Source: Armigeres subalbatus
Taxonomy: Eukaryota > Arthropoda > Insecta > Diptera > Culicidae
Assembly: GCF_024139115.2 (NCBI RefSeq)
Contig: NW_026943222.1
Location: 434,001 to 498,000, forward strand
DNA length: 64,000 nucleotides
Direction of reading: 5' to 3'
Shown one piece after another: positions 46,862-59,367 of this stretch. Both the position numbers and the translations under genes were made by a program. Below the pieces are notes generated by a model. It saw nothing but the letters and a program-made list of their open reading frames with translations, searched no databases and had not been told where the DNA came from. Each line of letters begins with the position of its first letter. Position 1 is the stretch's first letter.

Positions 46862-47973
46862 TATCGCCACCCCACTAATATCACTATCATCATCATCATC
46901 ATCGACTCTATCAAAGCCGTTACCATCGCAAATCGCCATCGCCATCAAGCACGCGTTAAGTTTAACCACTGCCGCGCTGGCGGCGACCGTTACCATCGAA
47001 GTAGAATATTCGTGGCGCAAATTGTGTGGATGCACTTTCACACATAAAACATCTCCACATTACGAAGCTGGAGGGTATTGCGTTACTCAGCGTGGTTTGA
47101 ATCGCCACCGCGACCAGTGCGGATAGTAATGACTATTATATTCCATTTATTTAATTCAATTCATCGCTCATCCGTTCGTTCGTGAACCACGAGCGTTCCG
47201 AGCATTAATCGGAGGGATAGAATGCGAAATAAAATTCGCATGCAGTCTGTAGTGATGCACTTCAGTGACCCACATACGGCGAGAGTGACACGATCGAATG
47301 CTAATTCTACATAATTGGTGTCAGAACACTTCAGCGTTCTGCGTTGGCAACTGTACAAATGGGCTCGTTAATATATTAATTAGAAGGCATCCTTGCACAC
47401 TGGGACTTATATCAAGGGTATGAGCTATAAGAAATATATTTCATAATCTTATTATCTGCATTATCTCCTTGTTTCTGGTTTGATATCAAAACTTATTTCT
47501 ATTTCTTTCTGTTGCCAGTTCGCTGTGCAGCAAGTTGTTGTGTTTATCAAACTCATTTCCAGTTTGAAACTTATGTTTTATGTAATGCCCGACAAACATC
47601 CAGAAAAATTTCAAGTGAATACCCGAACACGCATTGAGCATATTTAGTGTGGTCTTGATTTGTAACTATCGCCATTACTACAGGCACGATAAATAGATAC
47701 TTATGAACTTCATCCCTATCTTGAATATATAATATTATAGAACAAAATTTCATTCTGAAACACCGTTCTATTGGTATTTTATTCATTTCGATAGAAACAA
47801 ATATCGCACACCCTAAACGAAACGCATTAAGCGGAAGAAGTTTGTGGGTTCGCGATTCCAACGATGCAATCCTATAAGGCTTCCCTATCGCATCGCAACG
47901 CGGTCCCGCTCCCGCGTCGACGGTTATCTGGTTTCATTTTTCACTTGTGCGTTCGCTTCTTCCACCGGTGTGC
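46862..47973. other. 1.1 kb with no recognisable gene
   Basis: Starts with an ATC-rich microsatellite (about 46880-46905). The remaining sequence has short open frames on both strands without domains. Confidence 0.4.
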
Positions 47974-47975
47974 TA

Positions 47976-48519
47976 GGGTAAAATGCCCAATAGTGGACCC
48001 CCTAGTAGCGGAATTTTGCTCTTCCTGTCATACGGCTTAGAAATTTTCAAAATATTAACTCTGCTTGATATCTAACAACAAGCTCTGCATCCCCTCTTCA
48101 CGATACATACATAAAACACCCAAATACGAGACGTTATTCGTTAAAATTAACATTTTAAAGTCTAACTGAATTTGCCCTATAGTAGACCCCCTGGGGGTCC
48201 ATAATAGGAAATTGCTTCCCTATAGTCGACACTTCATTTGATTTTCATGTTTCGTTTCGGGACGTTCTTCTTCCCTATTATGGACCCCCCAAAATATTCC
48301 TATAATGGACACTCTCGTGTTTATTTTTTATAAAATTGTAAAAAATCATCTAATTTAACTTTACATAGCATTTCCAACGCATGTAATCAAATCATAGGAC
48401 TGTAAGGTAGGCTCTCCCGGTAGAATTTCATAGCAAAATGTTGACATTGTGCAGTAATAATGCAAAAATGGCTGGAGGGTCCACTATTGGTTGGGGGTCC
48501 ACTATTGGTCACTTTACCC
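47976..48519. mobile_element. 544-bp MITE with TA duplication
   Basis: The ends are GGGTAAAATGCCCAATAGTG and the related inverse CACTATTGGTCACTTTACCC, flanked by TA (47974-47975 and 48520-48521). The words TATAGTGGACCCCC and GGGGGTCCACTATTGG recur in both orientations at about 48180, 48280 and 48480. The interior is therefore built from repeats of the terminal motif. Non-coding. Confidence 0.85.
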
Positions 48520-48521
48520 TA

Positions 48522-49959
48522 CATCGCCGCCACAAACATCTGCTGCAGTCCTAGCCGGAGGAGGCGACCCTTATCGTTTTCGTCATCGTCATTTCGTCTG
48601 CGTGCGGTAGATATCGCAAAAATCGCCAACATCGCTGTCCGCGATCTGCAACGCTGCCGGCCGATGTGAGAACGACACACCGTGCGAAGCTCTCGAGCGG
48701 GCAGCCGACTGCCTTGTGCAGCAGTTAGAGGTCTTGGTGAACTGCTTACCACATCCGCTGTTAGGGCTTCGAGTGACGGCGATGGGGACCGCAGAAAACG
48801 GGAGCGAGGGATTTCGAGGAAGGATTTGGCGCCTCACCAAAGTCTTCCTCCTGCAGCATGCTTTGCATAAAATTCGCCAACCGCACGCTCGGTACTCTTG
48901 TTTCGCAGATGCTCCGCAATGATAAACCATCACCGCCACCAAAAGCAGCAGCAATACCAGCAACAACAGCACGTCACCGTCATCCGGTGCATCGTGCAGC
49001 CAAAAATTGGAGATTCAAGTGAGGAAATTTTGGTGAACGATTGGGATAGTGAAAACGTTTCAGGTGCTGGGTTCGACTTCCAACCCATTAAAGTAGCAAT
49101 GGAAGGTAATTAATGTAGTGGAATACTTGAATTGTTTTTCTCGTTATTTCAGCTCGAAGATGGTTAATACCTCAATTTGCCTGGACTATCGCGCTTTGAA
49201 ATCGTGGTGCGTTACTGCACTTATATTCCTGGAACAGTGATTTGCTTTCGCGTCGGCCTTGAGAACCGGATCAAATATCATCTCCCACCGCATCCGTTAC
49301 ATTCTCGTCCGTGAGCGATGCTTTGTGTTGCGGGCGAGGTTCGACGAATCGCATGGATTGATTTTGGGGAGTAAATAAGCAAATTGATTTGTCGAAAAGA
49401 ATGTTTTAGGTCGTTGTTTCATGAAATGTTTTTGTGGTGGAACCTTTTATTAAATATCTTTTATTATTGTAATTTATTTAATATTATGATATTAGATCAA
49501 GTGCTCCATGTTTAACCTTCCTAACGTGTTCGGGTCAATATGACCAGAATCGCATTTTCAAATTGTAATTACCTTTAACGCAACAATGTGAAGGTTTAAA
49601 ACATCTTGACTTTTCCTATTTTGTGGAAAACTATTTTCCTGAACGTTAACCCACTTTGTACGACATTCCTGAAGAGCTCCAAAAAAAAAACTCACACTTA
49701 CGATGTTCGGGTCATACTGACCCGGATTTGACTTAACAATATCTCAGGCATTTCTTGGCCAAATTCATATGCTTATACCCAAAAAAAAACGTCAGCTTAT
49801 ACATTTTTCGCAACTCACCTCAGATTGTTTATAGATCACACCTGCATCTTGTAATCATCAGTTGACCATTTTAATATGGATGAAAATTGCACACGCATGA
49901 AGGATTTTATTGCTGTTAAATGTAGCCAATACTATTTCAGATATGACGAATCATGAATG
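48522..49959. other. 1.4 kb, possibly host DNA, no confirmed gene
   Basis: At 48530-49110 composition is GC-richer with a CAG/CAA-rich tract (48950-48975) and open frames on both strands. ATGGAAG followed by GTAATT near 49100 resembles a splice donor and could end a 5' exon, but no protein family is recognisable. At 49540-49740 the words GTTCGGGTCA(A/T)A(C/T)TGACC occur twice in AT-rich DNA. Confidence 0.3.
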
Positions 49960-51097
49960 CAGACAATATTTCTACAGATGTTCTAGGTTCTCCAAATCTT
50001 CCTGATTCCATAGCCTTGGTCTACCAGGTCAATTACGCTTGGTACGAAACCAATAGCAACCCATATGTATATACAAGCCCTTAGAGGCCATGCGCATAAT
50101 TTACGATCTAGCTATGTCCAACCCATATTTTCCAAGTTCTCCAAATCATTCTGGAGTTTAGATGAATTGATCTACCAAGCCAACTGGGCTCGATACAAAG
50201 CCAATAGTAACCCATGGGGTTCATATATGCCCTAAGAGACCATGTGCAGATATGTCCAAACTGGATGTTCTAAGTTCTCTAAATCGTCTTGGAGTTTGGG
50301 CAAATTCGTTCACCACGACAACTGGGCTAGATACAAAGCCAATAGCAACCCATGGTGTCCATATAGGCCCTTTGAGTTCATGTGCATGATTTACTGTTAG
50401 AATATGTACTTAATATGTATGTTTTAAGTTCTCTAAATCACTGTGGAGTTCCAACAAATTGGTCTATCAAGGCAACTGGGCTCGATACAAAGCCAATAGA
50501 AACCCATAGTGTCCATACAGTGCCTTGGAGGTCGTGCGTATGATTAACGATTTAGATCTGTTCAAGCTGGATATTTTAATTTCTCCAAATCGTTCTGGAG
50601 TTCAGACAAATTGATCTATCTAGTCAACTGAGGTTGGTACAAAACTAATAGCAAGCCATATTCTTCACCCAGGCCAGGATTAGATCTAGATATGTCCAAG
50701 CCAGATAATCTAAGTTCCTCAAATCACCCAGGAGTTCAGACCAATTGATCTACCAACTGAATTTGGCTCAGTACAAAATAAAGAGCATTCCATGATGTCC
50801 ATGTAGGCCCATGAAAGCCATTCGCGTGATTTAAGATTAAGTTTTTTGCTAATTGAATGTTCGATGTTCTCCGAATCATTGTGAAGTTTAAACAAATAGA
50901 TCATTTAAGTCAACTGGGCTCGGCTTAAAATCAGTACCAACTCATGTCCCCATGACCCCTTAAACCCTTAGATGCCATGAGAATAATTTACATTTTTGAT
51001 AGGTCCATATCAGATATTTCAAGTTTTTCAAATCAGTCTGGAGCTCAGACCAGTTGGTCTACTAAGTCAATTGGGTTCAGTACAAAATCAAAAACAA
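49960..51097. repeat. ~150-bp satellite, left block
   Basis: Diverged tandem units start with GTTCTCCAAATC-like words at about 49987, 50136, 50274, 50428, 50579, 50714, 50866 and 51023 (spacing 135-157). Shared segments include CAACTGGGCTCGATACAAAG and AACCCATGG. The array is broken at a CCCATGGT site by the hAT-type element and continues at 59368. Confidence 0.9.
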
Positions 51098-51599
51098 CCC
51101 ATGGTTAGAGGTGTGCGCCGCCGCGACACGCCACCGCCGCCGACCGTTTTTGGCACGCCGCCGCCACCGACATTTTTGCATCGGCGCGCCGCCGTTTAAA
51201 ATTTGTCACGCCACTGATCTATATTTTTCCACGCCGATTCAAATTCGAAGAAGTCCGCAGAATTTTCCGAGGAAATTTCTAAGATTCAATCGAATTTCCG
51301 TAGAATTCCCAAATGAATGATCCCAACATCATCACTCCAGAGAATATTTTTCGTAAAAGTACCAATGATTTCCTTGAAAATTACCGTTGAAATTCTGAAA
51401 ATTTCTCCGTAAAACCAAAGAAAAACTGCGAGCGAAATTTCCGAAGAATTTCTCGCTGAAATAGAAGGATCGTTCGGCTGAAAGTAGTTCGACCGAAGTC
51501 CATCTTGCCGAAAGTTATTTGGTCGACAACCCTCCCTTGTTTTAAATATTTTCCCATGAAACTTTCGAAGAATTCCTTATAGATAATAAAAGAACTTCC

Positions 51600-53745
51600 C
51601 GTAGAAATCCAAAAAAACAATTCCAACTCGAAAATTCCCTAGACATGATCGGGAATCGAACCCAGCCACCTTTTGCATGGTTTTGCTTTATGGCCCTGAC
51701 TCGTAAATTACTTTAAAAAAATCTTAAGAAAATGCCTTCAAGAATTCTTTTACAAGTTCATCCACAATTTGCTTTAATTAGTCAATCAAAAAATCTTGTA
51801 AGCATTTCTTCGAATACTCCTCCAGGAAATGAAATCGGAAATTCCTTCAAAGAGGTCATTCTAAAAATTGCTTCGCAATTTTCCTCAGGAATTCCGTCGG
51901 AGCTTCCTCCAGTATTTTATACAGAAATTCCTTTTCTTCGTAAAATACTTTGGAGATATTATCTTCAGATATTCTTTTAAAATTTGTTTGAAAATTCTAT
52001 CGATTTTTATTATGTAATTTCATTAGAGGAACTATTATAAACTTCTTAAAACCTTTCCTTCAGTTATTCGAACTGATATTCCTTTAGAAAATCATTTGAC
52101 GATTCCTTCATAAATTCTTTTACGTGTTCTTTTAGAACATGCGTCGGAGATGTTTTAAGGATTTTTTTTTAGAAATTCGGTCGGAAATACAGTTGATGAA
52201 AAAGTATAAAACTTCTCAAACATAGCAGCCAAAAACCGGTACTATAAGTGTCAAACCGATGTTGTTGATGCAATCAATCATGTTGTAGTTAGACAACATA
52301 TGCCAAGTTAAGCTTATTGAAGCAAAATAATTTTAGATGGTAAAATAATTTTATTGGTTACATCGCGACTAGCGTTCTAGAACTTATGATGTTTTAGAAA
52401 TACATTCGCAAAATGTTACGGATTTATTTGAACTCCTTGGGGATTTTCTAGGAATTCATTCGAAAATTTATTTACGAAAACTTTAGAAAACTCGAAAAGG
52501 AATTGTTCTGGATAAATATTCCTACGAAAACTTCCTTAAGAGATTCCTTCGGAAATTCCGTTATAAATTTCTTTGGAAATTTTAATAAATTCTTTATCGA
52601 GACGCCTTGGGCTGAAAGTCTCGATAATAGACATAAAAAAATCCTTCAGGAATTTCCCAGGAAATGTTTTGTGGAATTACCCCCTCTAGGATTTCATTCT
52701 GGAATTCTTATCGCAATTACTTCATTATATCCTTCAAGAATTCCTCCAACATTTTTTTTAGGAATTTCTCCAGGAATTCGTCCAAGTTTTCCCCCGGAAA
52801 TTCTTCCAGGTATTTTTCCGGGAATTCATTCAGGTACTTCTCCAGGAATTCCTTCAGGAATTTCTCCGGGATTTTTTTCGCCGAATCGTCCAGGAAATCT
52901 TTCCGGACTTCACTCGGAATTTACTCCAGAATTTCATTCGGAAAATAATTTGAGAGTTTCTCCAGGATGTCTTCCAATAGTTCTTCCAAGAATTTCTTCA
53001 GAACAAGCTCCCGGGAATTCATCCGGTAATTTCTTCAGCAATTTATCTCGGAATACTTTAACGATTTCATCTGGAAATTTCTGCATTAATTCCTCCAGGT
53101 ATTTTTCCTGGAATTCCTTCAGATATTTCTCCGGAAATTCCTTCAGGAACTTCTTTAATAATTATTCTAAGACTTCTCTATGAGAATTTCTCCGGAAGTG
53201 TTTGTGGGAGTTCTCCTGGGAGCTCCTCCAGGAGTTTTTCCAAGAGTTCCTCCGGGAATCCATCCAGGAACTTCATAGGTAATTCCTGGAGAATATTTAG
53301 CAGGAATTTCACGGAAAATGAGATTTAGGAAGATCCTCAAGAAATTCAACTCCGGAAATTCCACCGGCTGTTCCTCTGAAAATTCCTCCGGGAGTTCCAC
53401 CAGTAATACCGCCGGAAATTTATTATAGGCTTTCTTTCAGGAATTCATTTAGACTTTCCTTAGGAATTTATTTACGGAAATTCCTCCGAGAATTTCTCTG
53501 GGAGCTCCCCCGGGAGGTTCTCTAAGGTTTCTTCCAGGAATTCCTACCGGAATTCTTACGGAAGTTCATTTGGGAGTTATTACGAGAGTTTCTCTGGGAA
53601 TTCCTTCAGGATTTCTTCCTGTAGTTCTTCAAGAAATTCCTCCAGAAGTTCCACCGGCAGCTCCTCCGAGAAGTCCTCTGAGAATTTCGCCGGAAATTTC
53701 TTCAGGAGTTCCTCCGGAAATTATTCTGATAGTTCCTCCTCAGAG
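51600..53745. repeat. Degenerate TTCC/GGAA minisatellite, left arm
   Basis: Diverged 12-mers of the type TCCTCCAGGAAT and TCCTTCAGGAAT, densest at 52650-53745. The consensus matches the TTCCTCCAGGAA unit of the array at 1-5180. The open frames (52503-53183, 226 codons; 53570-53875) with SGNSF/PGIPS repeats are satellite artefacts. Confidence 0.85.
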
Positions 53746-54660
53746 TAACACCCGGAGGAACTCCCGGAAGAATTATCGTAGAAACTGCCGGCGGATCTCC
53801 CGGAGGAATTCCCGAAGGAACTGCCGGAGGAACTCCCGTAAGAACTTCTGGAGGAATTTCAGGAGGAACTCCTAGAAAAATTCCTATAGGACCTCCCGGA
53901 GGAACTCCCAGAGAAACTATCGGAGGAACTTTGGGAGGAATTTCCAGCTAAATTTCTGCATAAAGTCCAAATTATCCCCTGCAAAAAGCCTGAAAGATTT
54001 CCTGGAAGAGCTACTGGTGGAATTTCCGGAGGAATTTTCAGAGGAACACCCGGAGGAACTCCCGGAGAAACTCCCGGATGAATTGCTGGAGGAAATCCCG
54101 GAGGAACTCTCGGAGGAATTCTCGAAGTAATTCCCGGAGGAATTTGTAAAGAAACTCCAGAGAGAATTCGCAGAGGAGCCCACGAAGGAACTACCAGAAG
54201 AATTCACGAAAAAAATCTTGGAGAATTCATCTTATAGATAAATCTCGTCTGGCTTAACCTTTGTAGGGGTATGTGGCTGGATTATCATCATCATCAGTGG
54301 ACCTCCCTGAGAATTCCCTGAGGAGCTTCAAGAGAAATTCTCGGAGAAGCTTCTGGAGGAATTTCTATATAAATTCTTGAAGAAGCCTAAATGAATAGCA
54401 GAAAGAAAGCCAGAATGAATTCCCGGAGGAAACTCTGGATAAATTTAAAGGAACCCCCTAGCCGATATAACTATAATAATTATCGGAGGAAATCTTGGAG
54501 GAATTCTTGGAGGAATTCTTGGAAGAGCCGCCGGTGTAACTCCTGGAAGAATTCGGATAAACTCCTAGAGGATCTCCCAGTGGAAATTTTGAAGTTTCCA
54601 CCAGAATTCTTTCAGGATCTATTCGGTAAGTAATCTGGGAATTCCTCCAAAAATTCCATT
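53746..54660. repeat. Degenerate minisatellite, right arm (inverted)
   Basis: From about 53746 the repeats read CCGGAGGAACTC and CGGAGGAATTCC, the reverse orientation of the left arm. The change of direction is sharp (near CCTCAGAGTAACACCCGGAG). More diverged copies resume after the nested retroposons, at 57590-59190. Confidence 0.85.
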
Positions 54661-54701
54661 GATAATTTCATTTTCGGTATAATTTCTGTATAAATTGGAT
54701 G

Positions 54702-54779
54702 GACGAGCTCGGTGGTCTAGTGGCTACCGCTTCTGCCTTATAAGCAGGAGGTCGTGGGTTCAATTCCAGGATCGTCCCT
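54702..54779 (+). ncRNA. tRNA-like promoter head of the SINE (not a functional tRNA gene)
   Basis: The 75-base head folds as a tRNA-like cloverleaf with internal A and B boxes for RNA polymerase III. It is followed by SINE body, not by a terminator, and lies inside a retroposed unit with its own target duplication. It is therefore the SINE promoter and not a working tRNA locus. Confidence 0.75.
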
Positions 54780-57550
54780 TTCCTACTTTGTATTTCTATC
54801 TTAGTTCTTTCTGTGTTTCACGTTGCGTTGCGTTGCGTTGCGTTGTAACGGAGTATTTCGTAGATTGCATACTGATAGTTGTCATGTATATTCTTTACCT
54901 TTCTTACCCCAATTGCTTATGGATTTCCATTTGGGATTCAATGGAAATCCAATTGGGGTCCAAAATGATAAAACATGAAAGCTATCATTGCCGGCCACGC
55001 CCATCTTCTCCGTTACTAGGAAAGGGAAGGAAATGATGATATGACATCTACTTAACGAGAGGCCAGCGACTCACCGACGCCCTCATAGATGTCAAGGAAT
55101 TGGATGGTGGGTAGGGTATGTGGTTTAGGAGTATCATTATAAGCAAATGATAGAAAATTTGTGGAAATACGTTGGGAGTGACTTTGCTAAGAAATTTATG
55201 TCACTCCGTTATCCTTGCCGATGATTTTCCTCGGATGGGGCGAAGGTATTAGCCTTGCCCTGGCTAATAGCCTAGGTTTAAGCGCCTTTGCTCGCTCTCT
55301 GAAACGAAAAAGAGAAAAAGAAATTAAATTCCCCTTCCCCCCTGATATGATAATGATTTTGATCAACAAATGAATTCTAAGTGGACTTACGCATATTTGT
55401 TTACATGTACTACGCCGATATAAAGCAATATTCCGTAATTTGTTGGAATTCAGTAGGAATTTGAAATATATGAAGCAAATATGAAATGTATTTCAATAGA
55501 AATTTATATAACATATTAGGATTCACAGCTATCGAAATAAACCTTAGAGAGAGGAAACATTTGCGTGATCATAACATTATCCATTTTCTCCCGTAGTGTT
55601 TGATACCAGGGATAAGCGTAAAATCTTCAAATTATTTGCTTTCATGGTTCAAACCACCTATGGATCGAATTCACTGCAAAAAGGTACAATGTGTGCAAAA
55701 AAAAGATTTTATGAATGCAAAAATGCAATTCTCGCGAAGCCTAAACTGAAGGTTCAATCGTTAGTTGTAAGAGCCAATTTCTTCACCTCTGCTTGGTGCT
55801 TAAACCAGGTTTAAACGTATGGGTAAGCACCGCTTGAGAGTTAAGCGAAGGTGAAGAAAATGGCCCTAAGTGTATGTATTATACATATTTTAACATAGTA
55901 TTAGCATGAGCAACAAAGTATATTCTTGCACAATGTTATGGTGTGTGTAAAGTAGATACGCTAGTTTCCAATGCTTCGAGTCGATTTTTACACTTACCTT
56001 CTTTTTACACCAGTGTACCTCATAGAAAATTTCTTTATCACTTGAGAATAATATTTTAAAAAAAATGTCATACCGCTTGGTTCTATTCTCTGCAGCTTTT
56101 AACTAATAATAAATCGGAAAATTCAAAAGTCTTGCAATTGCATTGAAGTATGAATATTTCATTATTTTTTTGATAAATCCACTGTGTAACTTTTCTGAGC
56201 AGCAACTAAGTATGTAAATTGTTTGATAGAAACACATTTTTAATATGAATAGAACACTACTGCTGCTGGGGAAATCATGAACTTTGTTCTATTTTTCCAG
56301 ATTAAAATAAGAAAAATATTTTGAAAATTATCAGAGCTGCATCACTAAAAATTGAAATTTTGGTGAAAAATAAGCTGCAGTGATGAAAAATCTCGGATTG
56401 AGATATATTGACTGTAAAAAAAGTATAAAAAATTAACCATCTCCCTCATCAATAAACTTTTAATATGTTACATGTGAAGATTAATGTATATCATATTTCA
56501 AAAATGGGCCACGTTCAATCTACTTAGTGAGCAAAAGTTGTTTTTTTCTAAACATGTGATTAGTTTAAATAAATAGATCAAAATATATAATGTTTTGGAA
56601 AAAAGTATGAAATTTTCTTACCTTAACGATGTCAGAACAAATATGTTCTTATATTCTTAATACCTGCAAATCCTGTATCGATATCCGACTAAGAGCAAAC
56701 GTTCGGTGAGATGTTCCGTCACTTGGAACCGTTCATTTGGTGTGGTGAACGTGTCGGAGATCCGCCGAGTGTCTTTTAATAGCTGGTGGTGATGCGTTGC
56801 AGGTTGTTTTTCTCGCTTTGTGATGCCGTTAATTAGCCAGTTCGTCCGATATATCCTCGTCTATATTACAACTGATTATCACTGTAGAGCTCTCATTCCA
56901 AAAAATCTCGACACGTTAGGTATTCCTCATAAAGATAAGGCTTTTTCCGTCCGCTCCCATTTCATCTGATCTACGCGTACGCTTGAAATGCTACTTTCTG
57001 AGCGAGTAGGTACAAAGTTCCTCGTCCAATCTGGGAAATGCGTTGATTACTGCAGTCTTCGGGTGTAATTAAAATATTCTGGTCTTGACAGAATCCAGTA
57101 CAAACAATTTTCACTTTTTCTTGAAAAACTTGAAAATCGTTGGAAAAATGACGGACGCAAAAATCACCCCTATACATCACACGACGACCTACTTCGATCT
57201 CTCATCTTAGTTCTTTCTGTGTTTCACGTTATACCAAAACAATTCCTACTGTTATAACCTTCCACACAATCCAAAAACCTCCCGTGGCACCTATGAGAGG
57301 TCGTAAAGCTCTCTGCATCTTTCTTAAGTAGGTGTCCAACAAACCATCCTTCCCCTTCCTCAGCATTCGCAAGGACGTGGCCAGGACAGATCTCGACTAT
57401 TGAAGAGTACATTACTTCCATCTAAGAGTTAGTGATTAGTCCCAAATCAATATCTGTGGTAACGGATAAAAGTGATGCTACTCTCATACAATAGTCTTGG
57501 CTTGTACCACCTACGAATTTGTGCGAACTGCTAAATGCTAATGCTAATGC
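54704..57550 (+). mobile_element. tRNA-headed SINE, split by another retroposon
   Basis: A perfect 24-bp duplication flanks this interval: TAATTTCTGTATAAATTGGA plus TGGA at 54680-54703 and 57551-57574. Removing the inner insertion (and one copy of its duplication) leaves a SINE of about 440 bp (54704-54824 plus 57231-57550). Its head is tRNA-like: A box TGGTCTAGTGGCTACCG, a stem-loop with loop CTTATAA (a TAT anticodon position), and B box GGTTCAATTCC. The acceptor arms pair GGACGA with TCGTCC. Its tail is (TAATGC)n at about 57533-57550. Mosquito SINEs such as Feilai have the same plan; this family cannot be named with certainty. Confidence 0.85.
54825..57203 (-). mobile_element. 2.4-kb retroposon nested in the SINE, 27-bp duplication
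   Basis: A perfect 27-bp duplication (ATCTTAGTTCTTTCTGTGTT plus TCACGTT) lies at 54798-54824 and 57204-57230. At the left edge is GCGTTGCGTTGCGTTG, which on the minus strand is a (CAACG)n tail, so the inserted element is read as minus-strand with a microsatellite 3' end. The interior has no long open frame and no recognised protein. Its composition changes near 55370, so it may itself be composite. Confidence 0.75.
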
Positions 57551-57694
57551 TAATTTCTGTATAAATTGGATGGAACTGGTGGAATTCCTGTAGAAAAACT
57601 TTGAAATTTTCACAAGAAATTATTCGAAACTTTCATGGAATTTTTTACGGAATTTACACAAGAAATTCTAAGATTTTTCGCGAATTTCTCAGGA

Positions 57695-57995
57695 ATGTTG
57701 GAGAGTGAAATCAAACACCCGCTAGTGCAGAGAATATAATTCTCTTGGCTTACTTACACTGAGTTTCGCATTTCTGTTGGAATTAATGTGTAAAAGAGAG
57801 GTATATAATGCAGGCTCTCTCCTTGGCACTTTCCGGATTGTAAATATGCCACGTTCAAAACTCCCCACTTTCTTCCTTCCTCTTTCTTCCCTTGTTCAAG
57901 CAAGCAGCACGTCATCGAGCGAACATCAATCAGTGCACCGAAATTAAAACCTCACTGTGGGCTAAACATGAAGCATTCGTTCGTTTTTGAACGAA
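57695..57995 (+). mobile_element. Possible solo LTR
   Basis: The segment breaks the minisatellite, starts TGTTGGAGAGTGAAATC (typical of Ty1/copia-type LTR starts) and ends near GGGCTAAACA. It includes a TATA-like GTATATAATGC at about 57798. No duplication could be confirmed. Confidence 0.35.
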
Positions 57996-59367
57996 TTTTC
58001 CAAGGCCTGCGTAAAGGAGATTATTTCCGGTACTTATTTAGAAAATTCCTCCAGTAACTTCTGCGGAAATCTTTAAGTCATTTCTAGAGAGTTTCTTTTA
58101 GCATTTCTTCTACAAATTTCTTTGAACCTTCGAAAATTCGTTTAAAATTCCCATAGTAATTGATTTTGAAATTCCTTCGGAAATATATATATAAATTTAT
58201 TTTGGAATCCTTCTGAGGAATTATTTGCTTTTTTTTTAAATCGTTCGAGAATACCTTTAGAAATTCCTTTGAAAATTCGTCTAGGAATTCCTTTGGAAAA
58301 TCCATTAAGAATTCCATCGAAAATTCCCTTAAAAAAGTCCTTCACAATTTCCTTTAGATTTTTTTTTAAATCCCTTCATGTTCTACGGCGAGGAATCCTC
58401 AAAGAATCCATTCAGAAATTCATCCTGAATTATATTTAGAAGTTCCTCCAGGAATTTATTCGGGGGCTCATTTTGGAAATTCCCCCAGGAATAATTTAGA
58501 AAATTACGCTAATAATTCTTTGGCCACGCCTTGTTTCCTTTGGAAAACCATAACAAAACTTATTGGAAAAATAATCCAGAATTTTTTTCGAAAGATGTTC
58601 CAATAACTTAAAATTCTTAATTATTATCTTTTTTTTTTCAATACATTCCTGAAGAATTTGCGAGGGAATTCTCAAAAGAGGTAGTAGTCGCCTGGTGGAA
58701 ATTCTGGAAAATTCCTCGTGAAAATTCAGAAGAATTTCCTATGGCAATATAAAAAAAATCCCGCGCCATTTGGAATGACTTCCCTATGGAAACTCCTAAC
58801 AATTTCCAATAAAATCATTTTTTTTTTCCTCATTTTGAAAAATCTCCCGCGGAAAATTTCTGGTGAAAGCTCCAGCGACTTTCCCGTAAAAACTTCTCAG
58901 AGTCTCACGCAGATATTCCAAAAAATGTTCAGTGTGAATTTGACAAAATATTTTGTTGAGTATTCTGGAGTACTTAACAGGAACTTTCTGAGAATTTTCC
59001 AAACAATTTCTTGCACAAAATTTGGGACAAATTTCTCATGAAAACGCAATTTTTTTTTCTAAGCTATGTTCCTTGGGAATTACAAAGAACTGTGTGAAAT
59101 AAGAAAATGATTTCCAATAATGATTATTTTGGAAAAACTTGAAGAATTTTCTGGAAAAGATGCTCCCGTTGATTTCATGAACATATCACAAAAAAATGAA
59201 AAAAAAATCGAGAACATTATATAAAAAATCACCACGCCGATTCACGCCGACGCCGCCGCCGGTTAAAATAGCTTTCGGCGTGATGCCGAAAACGCCGCCG
59301 CCGCACAAAATTCTGACAAACGCCGCCGCCGCTGATTGTCGGACCGGCGCACATCTCTACCCATGGT

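Larger units (their letters stand above)
51106..59359. mobile_element. 8.25-kb hAT-type fold-back element, duplication CCCATGGT
   Basis: The left end TAGAGGTGTGCGCCGCCG and inverted right end CGGCGCACATCTCTA are hAT-like termini, with perfect 8-bp duplications CCCATGGT (51098-51105 and 59360-59367). The subterminal regions (51106-51250 and 59230-59359) are packed with GCCGCC/GGCGGC words. The interior is diverged AGGAATTCCTCC-type minisatellite. Left of about 53745 it is in one orientation (CCTCCAGGAATT) and right of it inverted (CGGAGGAATTCC), so the element is one large fold-back. Two nested retroposons lie at 54704-57550. No transposase is recognisable, so it must have been moved in trans. 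The TIR family cannot be named with certainty. Confidence 0.88.

Noticed and set aside
52503..53183. A 226-residue plus-strand protein
   Set aside because: It is composed of degenerate 12-mer satellite codons (PGIPSG, GNSF repeats) within a fold-back element.
54702..54779. A functional tRNA-Ile(TAT) gene
   Set aside because: The tRNA-like head is followed by a SINE body with a (TAATGC)n tail and a 24-bp target duplication, so it is a SINE promoter.
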